From: Ligilactobacillus ceti DSM 22408 | GTDB lineage: Bacteria; Bacillota; Bacilli; Lactobacillales; Lactobacillaceae | NCBI RefSeq assembly: GCF_000423245.1 | Contig: NZ_AUHP01000012.1 | Span: 62,001 to 126,000 of the forward strand | Reading direction: 5' to 3' | DNA length: 64,000 nucleotides | Shown: positions 9,029-17,183 of the stretch, piece by piece | How the letters are laid out: every line of letters begins with the position of its first letter | Numbering within the stretch: the first letter of the stretch is position 1 | Position numbers and translations under genes: made by a program | Notes under the pieces: model-generated | Seen by the model: only the letters and a program-made list of their open reading frames with translations | What the model was told of the DNA's origin: nothing | Databases searched by the model: none

Positions 9029-9458
9029 ATAAATTCTTTAAAAGATCTAAGTCAATTATTTCCATAACAACATGAACAACTAGTATAATCAGACATTCAA
9101 TAAAAATAGTATTAAATACTATTATTAACCCCCGAGTAACTGAACTAACAACTTCAGGTGGTGTCGGTTTTGGGTATTTCGGTATTTTTTGTTCTTTGTT
9201 CGGTGGGATAATTTCAATTTCTGCGACTTTATTTTTCACAAAATAACCATTAACTCCCCAATGCTTATCAATTATGACTAATAAAGTTATCACGGCTGCA
9301 TAAACAACTAAAACCCAAAATTCAAAAAGAATCCAAAAATCTAATTCTCCCGCTAAATATCCTTTATAATTTCCTAGTAAGAAAAAAATTAATAAACTAT
9401 AGGAAATTAAAATTAAGCTTTTTTGTTTATCCCGACGTAAATATTCTAAAATCAACAT
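9027..9458 (-). CDS. Small membrane protein of unknown function
   Basis: A 143-residue protein that I cannot assign to a family. It shows three probable membrane segments (about residues 14-32, 42-63 and 108-136). Between the second and third lies a polar loop containing a Pro/Lys-rich stretch (IIPPNKEQKIPKYPKPTPPE). A strong Shine-Dalgarno (GGAGGG) 5 bases before the ATG argues that it is expressed. It sits upstream of proB on the same strand but ends in its own terminator, so it is probably not part of the proline operon. Confidence 0.7.
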   Translation of the reverse strand: MLILEYLRRDKQKSLILISYSLLIFFLLGNYKGYLAGELDFWILFEFWVLVVYAAVITLLVIIDKHWGVNGYFVKNKVAEIEIIPPNKEQKIPKYPKPTPPEVVSSVTRGLIIVFNTIFIECLIILVVHVVMEIIDLDLLKNL

Positions 9459-9644
9459 TATTCCCTCCTCTCAAAAAATAATGAAAACCCTATCATATTC
9501 CATTTTAGCGTACTTTATTTTTAAATTCCATGAATATTATTATTTTTAAATATTTAAACTGGTTTTCTCATTTTTTAAATTTTATATAAAAAAATAAATA
9601 TTTTACAAATCGCGTGTAACCATTGGTATATCAACTTTCCTGAA

Positions 9645-9660
9645 TGTTTCACGTGAAACA
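9645..9660. promoter_or_regulatory. parS site (ParB/Spo0J binding), perfect
   Basis: The 16-bp palindrome TGTTTCACGTGAAACA is identical to the parS consensus of Firmicutes. It lies between genes, next to a terminator. It is the most origin-distal of three parS matches in this window. Confidence 0.88.
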
Positions 9661-9700
9661 AAATAAAACAGCTCGTTATCAGTGACGAGCTGTTTTATTA
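9661..9700 (-). terminator. Rho-independent terminator of the TIM-barrel pair
   Basis: Inverted repeat AATAAAACAGCTCGT (9662-9676) pairs with 9685-9699, with a T-rich 3' side on minus. It abuts the parS site at 9645. Confidence 0.88.
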
Positions 9701-9708
9701 ACTATTTT

Positions 9709-10533
9709 CTAATGTAACATTTCTAATTCTTTTTCGATATCTTTTTGATGAGCTAAACTTTCATCCGCAAATGTTGTGAAAAAGCCTGCTAATTCAGGTG
9801 TTTTTTCTTTTAAATATACTAAATCTTGTTCATTTAAAACAGTTCCTCCATGACACAAAATTAACGTTTGTGGTTTAATTTTATGCACGACTTTAATAAT
9901 TTTTCTTAATTCCATTAAACAAGTTTGACGAATTTGAGCCTGTTGTGTGCCAATCGCTAATTGTGATTTCAAACCAAAATGCACAACAATAATATCCGCA
10001 CCAGCATGTACCATTTTTTGCGCTTGATCACTATCAAAAACATACGGCACCGTTAACAAACCTTGCTCATGAGCTTTTCTAATCATTTTCACTTCTAAAT
10101 CATAACCCATGCCTGTACTTTCTAACGTTCTCCGAAATGTACCATCAATAATTCCGACTGTCGGATAATTTTGCACACCAATAAAACCTTGTTTTTTAAC
10201 TTCTTGCAAATGTTGTTCCATTACTTTATATGGATCTGTACCACAAACACCTGCTAAAACTGGTACATCCGGCACAATCGGTAAAACTTCTTTTCCAGCT
10301 GCCAGAACTTGTAAATTAGCATCTCCATAAGATAACAAATCTGCAAAGCCCCCTGTATTAGAGCGGCGATAACTTCCTGAATTATAGACAACTAAAAAAT
10401 CTGCATCACTCACTTCACATGTTTTTGCAGTAATAGCTGTTCCCACACCTGCACTCAAAACATTTTCTTGATTTTGACTTTTTTTGTGTAATTTAGCTAA
10501 TAATTCAGTTGCTTGAATTGAATTTAATTCCAT
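9709..10533 (-). CDS. PEP-hydrolase-like TIM-barrel protein (stand-alone)
   Basis: The 274 residues fit the 'TIM-barrel signal transduction / phosphoenolpyruvate hydrolase-like' family (PF09370 type). Typical blocks are SAGVGTAITAKT at the first strand, ADFLVVYNSGSYR, PVLAGVCGTDP, GVQNYPTVGIIDGTFR, and ILCHGGTV near the C-terminus. The family is related to PEP mutase/isocitrate lyase-type barrels, but physiological substrates are mostly unknown. The gene starts 24 bases after a paralogue fused to an AraC domain, so the two are co-transcribed. Its function may be enzymatic, with the fused partner sensing the same ligand (inference). Confidence 0.85.
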   Translation of the reverse strand: MELNSIQATELLAKLHKKSQNQENVLSAGVGTAITAKTCEVSDADFLVVYNSGSYRRSNTGGFADLLSYGDANLQVLAAGKEVLPIVPDVPVLAGVCGTDPYKVMEQHLQEVKKQGFIGVQNYPTVGIIDGTFRRTLESTGMGYDLEVKMIRKAHEQGLLTVPYVFDSDQAQKMVHAGADIIVVHFGLKSQLAIGTQQAQIRQTCLMELRKIIKVVHKIKPQTLILCHGGTVLNEQDLVYLKEKTPELAGFFTTFADESLAHQKDIEKELEMLH

Positions 10534-10557
10534 TCGAAAAACCCCGATTTCACTTTA

Positions 10558-11760
10558 TTAAGATACAATTTGGATTTTTGTTTGCCGATATTTCTTCGGC
10601 GCAATATCCATATGTTTTCTAAAAATTTTATTGAACTGCGCATAATCAGTATATCCAACCATTGTCGCGATTTCTGTTAACTGTAATTCTTCATGGCGCA
10701 TTAATTCAACGGCTTTATTAATCCGATATTTCACAAGATAATCAGTAAAAGTAATACCCATTTTACGTTTAAATAAAACACTTAAATAACATGGTGACAA
10801 ATGAGCTAACTTAGCTAATTCACGCATATGAATTGATAACGAATAATTTTCTTGAACATATCGACGGACAAAATCAACAGGATCATCATATTGACTAGCA
10901 CCTTCTAACATTTCTGCAGTTAGATCGTCATTATGTGTCCGGTCAGCACGTTTGAAATCTTGAATTCGTTTCATAAATTGATCAGTTGTTCCTAATTGTT
11001 CAAAATTAGCTCCACCAACAAATCCACTTAAACTAGCAACATGATTATGCAAATAACGTACTTCTGTCACGCTGTTAATTGGTCCACCATAAATCATTAA
11101 AATACTTTGACTTTTACGTTTCTTCAATTCAACACTCACACGGCGAACTAATTCTAAAATATGCTCTAAAGAATCACGATGTTTAGCTGTTGTTTCTTCA
11201 TTAGGTGCTAAACCTAAATGTAAGCAAATAATATCTGCTTTTGCTTCATTCATTTGTAATGCACTTAATAAATCTGTTGCAAAACCAAATGTAACTAAAC
11301 CTTTTTTATTAGCTTCTCGAATTAAGTTTAATTCACGTGCATAACCTAACCCATTTTCTTCTAAAGCTTTTCTAAAATTACCATCAATTAATGACACAGT
11401 AGGATAGTTAGCCACCCCTGTATAACCTTTAACTTGAAGTTCATTTAAAAATTCATCCATTTTCAAAGTTGGATCAGTCGCATTAACACCTAACATTAAT
11501 GGTGTATATCCAGTAATAGGATGAATTTCACTATCAGAGAATTCTAAAGTATGTTGATTACTATTTTTAAATGGTAAAAAACTTCCAATTGGACTACGCC
11601 CCATTTGACGTAATTTACCTGAATTCAATGCTAAAATAAAATCTGCTCCCCCATCAACTGCACAACGAGCACTAATCCCGGTTGCTGTTTCTACTCCCAA
11701 TAAATAATTTCCAGCCTGTGTCTGGCGCTGCAAGGTAGTAATGAATTTCTTCTTATCCAC
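10558..11760 (-). CDS. TIM-barrel (PEP-hydrolase-like) fused to AraC-family DNA-binding domain
   Basis: A 400-residue two-domain protein. Residues 1 to ~275 form a TIM barrel paralogous to the next gene (shared blocks: ADFILALNSG, LMLGVNATDP, GVANYPTVSLIDGNFR, ILMIYGGPI). Residues ~295-395 are a complete AraC/XylS double helix-turn-helix, with the signature ATMVGYTDYAQFNKIFRKHM followed by PKKYR. It is probably a ligand-sensing transcription regulator whose sensor is an enzyme-like barrel. The GTG start is preceded by AGGAGG. It is first in a two-gene operon with the stand-alone paralogue, downstream of a structured leader. Confidence 0.88.
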   Translation of the reverse strand: MDKKKFITTLQRQTQAGNYLLGVETATGISARCAVDGGADFILALNSGKLRQMGRSPIGSFLPFKNSNQHTLEFSDSEIHPITGYTPLMLGVNATDPTLKMDEFLNELQVKGYTGVANYPTVSLIDGNFRKALEENGLGYARELNLIREANKKGLVTFGFATDLLSALQMNEAKADIICLHLGLAPNEETTAKHRDSLEHILELVRRVSVELKKRKSQSILMIYGGPINSVTEVRYLHNHVASLSGFVGGANFEQLGTTDQFMKRIQDFKRADRTHNDDLTAEMLEGASQYDDPVDFVRRYVQENYSLSIHMRELAKLAHLSPCYLSVLFKRKMGITFTDYLVKYRINKAVELMRHEELQLTEIATMVGYTDYAQFNKIFRKHMDIAPKKYRQTKIQIVS

Positions 11761-11874
11761 TTTGCTTCCTCCTCAATTTTTTGTCTTAATTACATTTCAT
11801 TCTTTTTTCCTACACTTCGCGTTAATTTTCGGTTTTTATTACTTCTCCCCTAACCGAGATCTTTTGATTTCGTA

Positions 11875-11909
11875 AAAAGAAGCAGTTTTTTTATGAAACT
11901 GCTTCTTTT
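11875..11909 (-). terminator. Terminator-like hairpin in the leader of the TIM-barrel/AraC operon
   Basis: AAAAGAAGCAGTTT (11875-11888) pairs with AAACTGCTTCTTTT (11896-11909), giving a stem followed by TTTTT on minus. It lies ~70 nt after a predicted transcription start and ~115 nt before the start codon, so it is either an attenuator or the end of a short RNA. Confidence 0.7.
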
Positions 11910-11950
11910 ACTTCTCATAATTAGACCAATTACGAAGTTTGCTCTCTAAT

Positions 11951-11979
11951 AATTTAACATAAAATAAAAGCGTTTTCAA
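11951..11979 (-). promoter_or_regulatory. Promoter with overlapping cre-like site for the TIM-barrel/AraC operon
   Basis: On minus: -35 TTGAAA (11974-11979), 17-bp spacer, -10 TAAATT (11951-11956) with TG upstream. A cre-like box, TTGAAAACGCTTTTA (11965-11979, 14/15 to WTGNAANCGNWNNCW), covers the -35, which would suit CcpA repression. Confidence 0.6.
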
Positions 11980-11997
11980 TTTTTATTTTTAAAAAGC

Positions 11998-12027
11998 AGA
12001 AGAACCTTGATATATCAAGGTTCTTCT
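11998..12027 (-). terminator. Perfect 30-bp palindrome, probable terminator
   Basis: Each 15-base half-site begins AGAAGAACC and the halves are exact reverse complements with no loop bases. GCTTTTT follows on minus. No gene precedes it directly, so what it terminates is not clear. Confidence 0.6.
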
Positions 12028-12321
12028 TAAATTAAATAAAAATTATACATTGCGCAAAACCTTTTATAAAAAAATAATTACTAGTAACAAAAAACAGATA
12101 TAAAACTATACCAATTTTAGGTTTTGTTATTCAAATTTATTATTTTTTATCTAGTCGATATATTAACTAAGCAAACAATTAGATTTATTGATTTAAAAAA
12201 CATGTTTTTCGGTACTTTTAACATGGAATTCACGACTTTTATTTCTGATCACGGGTTCGTTTTTTAGAAATTAACGAACATTAAGGTTTTACGACCATGA
12301 AATAATTAAGTTTTATTCCAA

Positions 12322-12362
12322 TAAAAAAAGAAGTTCTTTTGTCTAAAAACAAAAGAACTTCT
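12322..12362 (-). terminator. Rho-independent terminator of the purine transporter operon
   Basis: AGAAGTTCTTTTGT (12329-12342) pairs with 12349-12362; CTTTTTTTAT follows on minus. Confidence 0.85.
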
Positions 12363-12375
12363 ATCAGACCAATTT

Positions 12376-13662
12376 CTATAAAAAGACCGCATCACAAATT
12401 AATTGCAATAAAAATAACGCTGCTAAAATATACAAAGTCCCACTAACTTTTTTAGTTTGACCAACTGCAATTTTAGCAAGTGGATATGCAACGAAACCAA
12501 ATGCTAATCCTGTAGAAATTGAACCCGTTAAAGGTATTAACACCGTAATTAAAAACGCTGGGAACCAATCAGAAAAATCACCAAAATTAATCGATTGTAA
12601 AGCTCCCATCATTAAAGCACCTGTAATAATAATCACAGGAGCAATCGCTGCTTCAGGAACATAACTTAATAACGGAATAAATAATAACGAAATCAAGAAT
12701 AATGACCCCGCTGTTAATGACATAACACCAGTCCGACCTCCCGATTCAATCCCGGAAGCACTTTCTGCTGCTGCAACAGTTGGACTTGTTCCTAAGAAAC
12801 CAGACATAAAGGTACACATCGCACTTGCTTGATAAGCACGTTTAAATTGACTTTTTTCAGGTAACAAACCTTCTAATAAGCCCATTGATTCAAAAACCAA
12901 AATCATGGTCATTGAAAAAACAGCTAACAAGAACTTCAATGTAAATAAACTACTAAAATCACCTTTAAACATAATGCTTGGATATTGCGCCAGATGAGCT
13001 AACGATACACTCATTCCTGATTGTTGTTGTCCAATATCAAACACAACACCTAAAACACTTGTTAAAATAATCCCAATAATAAATCCACCAGGTGTTTTTC
13101 TTAAAAACAAAATTAATGTTACTACTAAGCCAAATAATGCTAATAAAACAGTAGGCGAACTAAGATCACCGATCGCTAATAAAGAACGAGATCCGCCTTG
13201 TTGAATTAAATGTGCTTTTTCCAAACCAATGGTAACTAAAAATAATCCAATCCCTGCTGTAATCCCAGCTTTTAAAGAACCTGGAATAGCTTGAGAAAAA
13301 ATCGTACTTAATTTAGTAAATGCAATAATTAAATATAAAACACTTGAAATAATTGAAATAGCAATTGCTTGTTGCCAAGTCAATTCCATCGCAACTACTA
13401 AAGTGTATGTGAAAAAGGCATTAACTCCCATTCCGGGTGTCATAATAATCGGCGCATCTGCCCAACGCCACATTAATAAACATCCCAAAGCTGAAGAGAA
13501 AATCGTAGCAAAAACGCTGAGGTCCGCAGGGATCCCAGCGTTTGCTAGTATCATTGGATTAACAATGATGATGTAAGAAATTGCAAAGAATCCGGTGATT
13601 CCTGCGATAATTTCTGTTTTGTAATCAATTCTTTTTGTCTTATGACTACTTTTAAAACTCAT
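12376..13662 (-). CDS. NCS2-family nucleobase permease (hypoxanthine/guanine/adenine type)
   Basis: A 428-residue polytopic membrane protein with about 12-14 hydrophobic segments. The NCS2 AzgA-like signature PGMGVNAFF follows NPMILANAGIP, and a second substrate-site block TSPTVAAAESASGIESGGRTG lies mid-protein. These place it with PbuG/PbuO and E. coli AdeP-type purine permeases; the exact base cannot be told. The ATG begins one base after the stop of the nucleoside transporter (TAAAATG), so the two are translationally coupled. They form a purine salvage import operon. Confidence 0.92.
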   Translation of the reverse strand: MSFKSSHKTKRIDYKTEIIAGITGFFAISYIIIVNPMILANAGIPADLSVFATIFSSALGCLLMWRWADAPIIMTPGMGVNAFFTYTLVVAMELTWQQAIAISIISSVLYLIIAFTKLSTIFSQAIPGSLKAGITAGIGLFLVTIGLEKAHLIQQGGSRSLLAIGDLSSPTVLLALFGLVVTLILFLRKTPGGFIIGIILTSVLGVVFDIGQQQSGMSVSLAHLAQYPSIMFKGDFSSLFTLKFLLAVFSMTMILVFESMGLLEGLLPEKSQFKRAYQASAMCTFMSGFLGTSPTVAAAESASGIESGGRTGVMSLTAGSLFLISLLFIPLLSYVPEAAIAPVIIITGALMMGALQSINFGDFSDWFPAFLITVLIPLTGSISTGLAFGFVAYPLAKIAVGQTKKVSGTLYILAALFLLQLICDAVFL

Positions 13663-13663
13663 T

Positions 13664-14950
13664 TTACCAGACGAACAAACCTACTGTTGCGGCAGATAAT
13701 AATGATACTAAAACACCAGATAATAACATGTAACCAACATTACGTGAAATTTCGTTGTTCTTTTCATCGTCAACAAGACCTTTGAAACAACCAATAATCA
13801 TACCTAATGTTGAGAAGTTAGCAAATGATGTGATGAAGACTGTTAATACAGCACGGTAGTGGTTTGAGAATGCAGCTGTGCGAATTGTATCTTTAACCAT
13901 ACCCATAACAACGAATTCATTTGTAACTAACTTCATACCCATGTATTGAGCAAACTTGAATGCATCGTGAACTGGAAGACCTGTTAACCATGCAAATGGG
14001 AATAAGAAGACACCTAAAATACTTTCTAATGAAAGTGGTGACCAAATCATACCTAATAATTTGTTAATTAAAGCAGCTAAAGATACGAATGCAATAACGT
14101 TAGCAACGATAATTAAAATTAATTTACCAGAACCTAAAATTGAGTTACCTAAGAATGAGAAGAATGGTTCGCGAGCTGGTTTTGCAGGCATTTCTGCACC
14201 AGGAGCGAAACGTTTTGCGTTTTCTTCAATATTTGCTTCAGCTTCATTTTGTGCTGAACCGCCCATTGTTACAATTACATCATCTTCAGGAGCAACTTTA
14301 ACTGGGTTTAACATTGATGTTACGATTAAAGCATTAATAATGTTAATTGGAACAGCTGTTAAAATTAAATCAGCTGGCATCATTTGTGTATATGCCCCTA
14401 AAATAGAAGCTGTAATACATGACATTGACATCATAGCTAATGTAACGTTACGTTTTGCAGACATTTGACGTAATTGTAAACCAGAAATAGCTAAAGCTTC
14501 TGTGTTACCTAAGAACATCATTTCAACTGCGAAGAATGATTCAAATTTTGGTTGGCCTGTTAATTTTGAAAGACCAAAACCGATCCATTTAATGATCCAT
14601 GGTAAAACACCAATATATGTTAAGATATCAAACATTGGAACGATCATTAAGATTGGAAGTAACGCAGCAGCAACGAAGTTAATTGGTTGGTTATCTGGCA
14701 TCCAGTTTGGTAATGCAAACTTAATACCTTCAAATGAAACCTCGACTAACGCATTGAAACCTGCTGCAGCACCGGCAACGATATCACGTCCGATTGAGAA
14801 ACTTGTTAAGAACCATGCTAAAACAAGGTTGAATACAACCATGATAGCAACTGATTTCCAGTTGATGTTTTTGCGGTCTTTTGAAAAAATAAGTCCAATT
14901 GCTAAGAATACAATAAGACCGATAATATTAACGACTAAGTACATACTCAC
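13664..14950 (-). CDS. nupC: Concentrative nucleoside transporter (CNT / NupC family)
   Basis: A 428-residue membrane protein of the NupC family: nucleoside:cation symport. Recognisable CNT blocks are FFAVEMMFLGNTEALAISG (the G-x-TEA motif) and FVVMGMVKDTI ... LTVFITSFANFSTLGMIIGC in the C-terminal half. The start is GTG (14948-14950), with GGAGG 8 bases upstream. It is first gene of an operon with the nucleobase permease, behind a strong promoter. Confidence 0.93.
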   Translation of the reverse strand: MSMYLVVNIIGLIVFLAIGLIFSKDRKNINWKSVAIMVVFNLVLAWFLTSFSIGRDIVAGAAAGFNALVEVSFEGIKFALPNWMPDNQPINFVAAALLPILMIVPMFDILTYIGVLPWIIKWIGFGLSKLTGQPKFESFFAVEMMFLGNTEALAISGLQLRQMSAKRNVTLAMMSMSCITASILGAYTQMMPADLILTAVPINIINALIVTSMLNPVKVAPEDDVIVTMGGSAQNEAEANIEENAKRFAPGAEMPAKPAREPFFSFLGNSILGSGKLILIIVANVIAFVSLAALINKLLGMIWSPLSLESILGVFLFPFAWLTGLPVHDAFKFAQYMGMKLVTNEFVVMGMVKDTIRTAAFSNHYRAVLTVFITSFANFSTLGMIIGCFKGLVDDEKNNEISRNVGYMLLSGVLVSLLSAATVGLFVW

Positions 14951-15028
14951 TTAGAATTCCTCCTTATAATGTATTAATTATATAATTAAAAAATGGCGTT
15001 AATTCGCTTCCTTTTTTAACGTATTGTT

Positions 15029-15056
15029 AGTATAACATTTATTAATAATTTGTAAA
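15029..15056 (-). promoter_or_regulatory. Sigma-A promoter of the nupC operon
   Basis: On minus: -35 TTTACA (15051-15056), 16-bp spacer, and extended -10 TGTTATACT ending at 15029. Transcription would start ~65 bases upstream of the nupC GTG. Confidence 0.8.
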
Positions 15057-15072
15057 CACTACCAAAAATTGA

Positions 15073-15089
15073 CCAATTCATTGAATTGG
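15073..15089. promoter_or_regulatory. Palindromic operator candidate upstream of nupC
   Basis: CCAATTCA/TGAATTGG with a one-base centre lies 16 bp upstream of the nupC -35. No regulator is recognised for it. Confidence 0.35.
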
Positions 15090-15395
15090 AATATTTTCCA
15101 AACACTAAAAAGCTATAGTTTGCCAATAACGAGCGATAAACTTCTTTTCAATCCTATGTCCACTGAATTAGTTACAAAAACACGAACATTAATCTTTTTT
15201 ATTTTTTGTAAACGCACTCATTTTTTGGTCGTTATCCCCTCTTTTAAAACGGATATTCAGTTTTTTTAGATTAGTTTTATTAATCTTATAACGTTTTACT
15301 AATTATAAAATAACTTATCTTATTAAGTAAAACCATTTAATGATTAACATTCTGTTTAACACCTCTGAACTCCAGCTAGTTTCACCTCTGTAGCA

Positions 15396-15408
15396 ATTAC
15401 CGAACATT
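15396..15408 (+). promoter_or_regulatory. PurBox match
   Basis: ATTACCGAACATT matches the PurR box AWWWCCGAACWWT at 13/13. It lies ~340 bp upstream of the nupC promoter, an unusually long distance; a weaker copy (11/13) lies at 15178-15190. Confidence 0.4.
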
Positions 15409-15424
15409 AACCTGTGAAAAACCT

Positions 15425-15464
15425 CAAAAAAAGATGCTATCTGAAACAAATCAGATAACATCTT
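15425..15464 (-). terminator. Rho-independent terminator of the rhodanese/CoA-disulfide reductase operon
   Basis: AAGATGCTATCTGA (15431-15444) pairs with TCAGATAACATCTT (15451-15464), followed by TTTTT on minus. Confidence 0.85.
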
Positions 15465-15477
15465 AATAATATCTTGT

Positions 15478-17145
15478 TTAATCAAATTCAACTAATTCTG
15501 GACACATATTTTTATAAACTAAATAAGCTCCATCGATATTGCGCAATTCTTTAAATCCTTGTCCTCGTAATTGACGTTCTGCTAAATAACTCCGCAAACC
15601 ACTTAAACATGCTAATAAATATTTTTTATTAGGATCTAGTTCATGACGACGTTCCCGTAATTCATCAATTGGTATATTAAGCGAACCAGGTAAATGTCCT
15701 TGTTCTTGATATTCTTGGGCGGTTCTCACATCGATAACTTCCCAACCAGCATCTAAATACTTTTTAATTTCATACCATTGAATACTTTGGGTTAATCCTT
15801 CCATCAAGTTCAAGCCCATATACCCTGCCATATTGACAATATCTTTTGCCACGCCAAATGGTGGAGCATAACTCAATTCTAATTCTGGTAATTCTGGTAA
15901 TAATAAACCACTTTTAATCGCAGTTGCAATCACATCTACTCGCCGTGCGACTGCATCACCATTAACACCAAAGGCTTGGGCACCATAAATTTGTCCAGTT
16001 TCTAAATTGAAAATAACTTTTAAGGAAATTCGTGTTGCATTTGGATAATATCCCGCATGATCTAAACCAAAAGTATGCACAACGCCTACGGGTACATCAC
16101 TATCTTGGAAAGCTTTTTCATTTAAGCCTGTACATGCTAAAGCATGACCGAAAGCCCCGACAATTGAAGTACCTAAGCTCCCTAAATTATGATGAGGTAA
16201 ATCTCCAACAATAATATCAGCAACTTGACGACCTTGTCGATTAGCTGGTGAAGCTAATGGAATCAACGTATCATTTCCTGTAATTTGATGTTTCACAACA
16301 ATGGCATCACCCACAGCGTGAATATCTTTCACATTTGTTTCATAATTATGATCAACAATAATCCCATTACCAACACCTAATTCAACACCCGCAGCTTGAG
16401 CTAATTCTGTCCGTGGACGAACCCCAGCAGCCCAAATAAAGAGATCTGTTTGTAATGTAGTACCGTCACCTAAAACAACTGTTTTTCCTTGATCTTTCAT
16501 TTCTACAACCGAACTCGCTGTTTTTACATCGATTCCATTTTTAATTAACACTTGTTTCATTAAATAAGACATCTCTAAATCCATAACTGAAAGAATTTGC
16601 GGATTACGATCAATTAAAGTAACTTTAATTCCTCTTTTAGCTAAATTTTCAGCAACTTCAACACCAATAAATCCAGCCCCTAAAACAACGGCTGTTTTTA
16701 CATCTTGATCTTGAATAGATGTCATAACATTTTGTAAATCCATCACATTAGTTAATGTGAAAACATTAGTTGCTTCTTTTAAACCTGGTAAGTTAAAGAA
16801 ATTAGTTTGCGAACCTGTCGCAATTAATAATTTGTCATATGTATCGACAAAGCTCTCTCCTTGATGTTTCACCGTTACAGTTTTCGCAACGGGATCAATA
16901 GCTGTTACCTCATGTTCTACTAAAGCATCAATATTAAAGCGTTTTTTCAAAACAGCTGGTGTTTGTAAAATCAACTGTTCTTCTTGTGGAATCGTTTTCG
17001 ATAAATGGTATGGTAAACCACAGTTGGAAAAAGAAACATATTTCCCTTTCTCGTAAACTGTAATATCCCAATCCTCCGATAAACGACGCGCTCTAGCAGC
17101 TGCAGACATACCTCCAGCTACACCACCAATAATTACTAATTTCAT
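15478..17145 (-). CDS. CoA-disulfide reductase-like flavoprotein fused to rhodanese domain
   Basis: The 555 residues divide into an FAD/NAD(P)H-dependent disulfide reductase (~1-450) and a C-terminal rhodanese domain (~460-555). The FAD site is IIGGVAGGMSAA at the N-terminus. The single active Cys (Cys42) is in SFSNCGLPYH as in CoADR/NADH-oxidase-type enzymes, and the NAD site is VVLGAGFIGVEVAE. The rhodanese loop ACLSGLRS carries the catalytic Cys near 513. CoADR-Rhd fusions reduce CoA-disulfides or per/polysulfides. It follows a single-domain rhodanese on the same strand, suggesting a thiol/sulfane-sulfur redox unit. NADH oxidase activity is an alternative. Confidence 0.88.
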   Translation of the reverse strand: MKLVIIGGVAGGMSAAARARRLSEDWDITVYEKGKYVSFSNCGLPYHLSKTIPQEEQLILQTPAVLKKRFNIDALVEHEVTAIDPVAKTVTVKHQGESFVDTYDKLLIATGSQTNFFNLPGLKEATNVFTLTNVMDLQNVMTSIQDQDVKTAVVLGAGFIGVEVAENLAKRGIKVTLIDRNPQILSVMDLEMSYLMKQVLIKNGIDVKTASSVVEMKDQGKTVVLGDGTTLQTDLFIWAAGVRPRTELAQAAGVELGVGNGIIVDHNYETNVKDIHAVGDAIVVKHQITGNDTLIPLASPANRQGRQVADIIVGDLPHHNLGSLGTSIVGAFGHALACTGLNEKAFQDSDVPVGVVHTFGLDHAGYYPNATRISLKVIFNLETGQIYGAQAFGVNGDAVARRVDVIATAIKSGLLLPELPELELSYAPPFGVAKDIVNMAGYMGLNLMEGLTQSIQWYEIKKYLDAGWEVIDVRTAQEYQEQGHLPGSLNIPIDELRERRHELDPNKKYLLACLSGLRSYLAERQLRGQGFKELRNIDGAYLVYKNMCPELVEFD

Positions 17146-17183
17146 TAAACTAGGTCTCTCCTTTAATTAAGTTATTTATTAAG

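Larger units (their letters stand above)
11761..12375. other. 615-bp intergenic region: two hairpins, cre promoter, leader; no protein gene seen
   Basis: From right to left it holds the terminator of the permease (12322-12362), ~290 AT-rich bases with no convincing ORF, a perfect 30-bp palindrome (11998-12027), a sigma-A promoter overlapped by a cre-like box (11951-11979), and a ~185-nt leader containing a terminator-like hairpin (11875-11909) in front of the AraC-fusion gene. A PurBox-like element (12/13 match) lies at 12270-12282. No open frame with a ribosome binding site was found. Confidence 0.6.
14951..15477. other. 527-bp region upstream of nupC: promoter, palindrome, PurBox matches; no gene
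   Basis: It contains the nupC promoter (15029-15056), a hyphenated palindrome CCAATTCA-T-TGAATTGG (15073-15089) just upstream of the -35, a partial PurBox (15178-15190) and a perfect PurBox match (15396-15408), then the terminator of the CoA-disulfide reductase. A 66-codon frame at 15069-15269 lacks a ribosome binding site. No riboswitch was recognised. Confidence 0.55.

Noticed and set aside
12102-12115. 14-mer ATTGGTATAGTTTT shared between 12.1 kb (minus) and 42.17 kb (plus), suggesting a common operator
   Set aside because: Chance sharing of AT-rich 14-mers within 64 kb is common, and the 12.1-kb copy has no palindromic partner.
12199-12267. Small ORF of about 20 codons in the 12.0-12.3 kb gap
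   Set aside because: No Shine-Dalgarno and no promoter; such frames arise often in AT-rich DNA.
14061-14954. Two long open frames (135 and 150 codons) antisense to nupC
   Set aside because: They mirror codon bias of the nupC frame and have no start signals.
15069-15269. 66-codon open frame upstream of nupC
   Set aside because: TTG start, no Shine-Dalgarno, composition like the AT-rich surroundings, and it runs through the nupC promoter region.
14951-15420. Purine riboswitch before nupC
   Set aside because: I looked for the conserved junction and loop elements of the purine riboswitch and did not see them.
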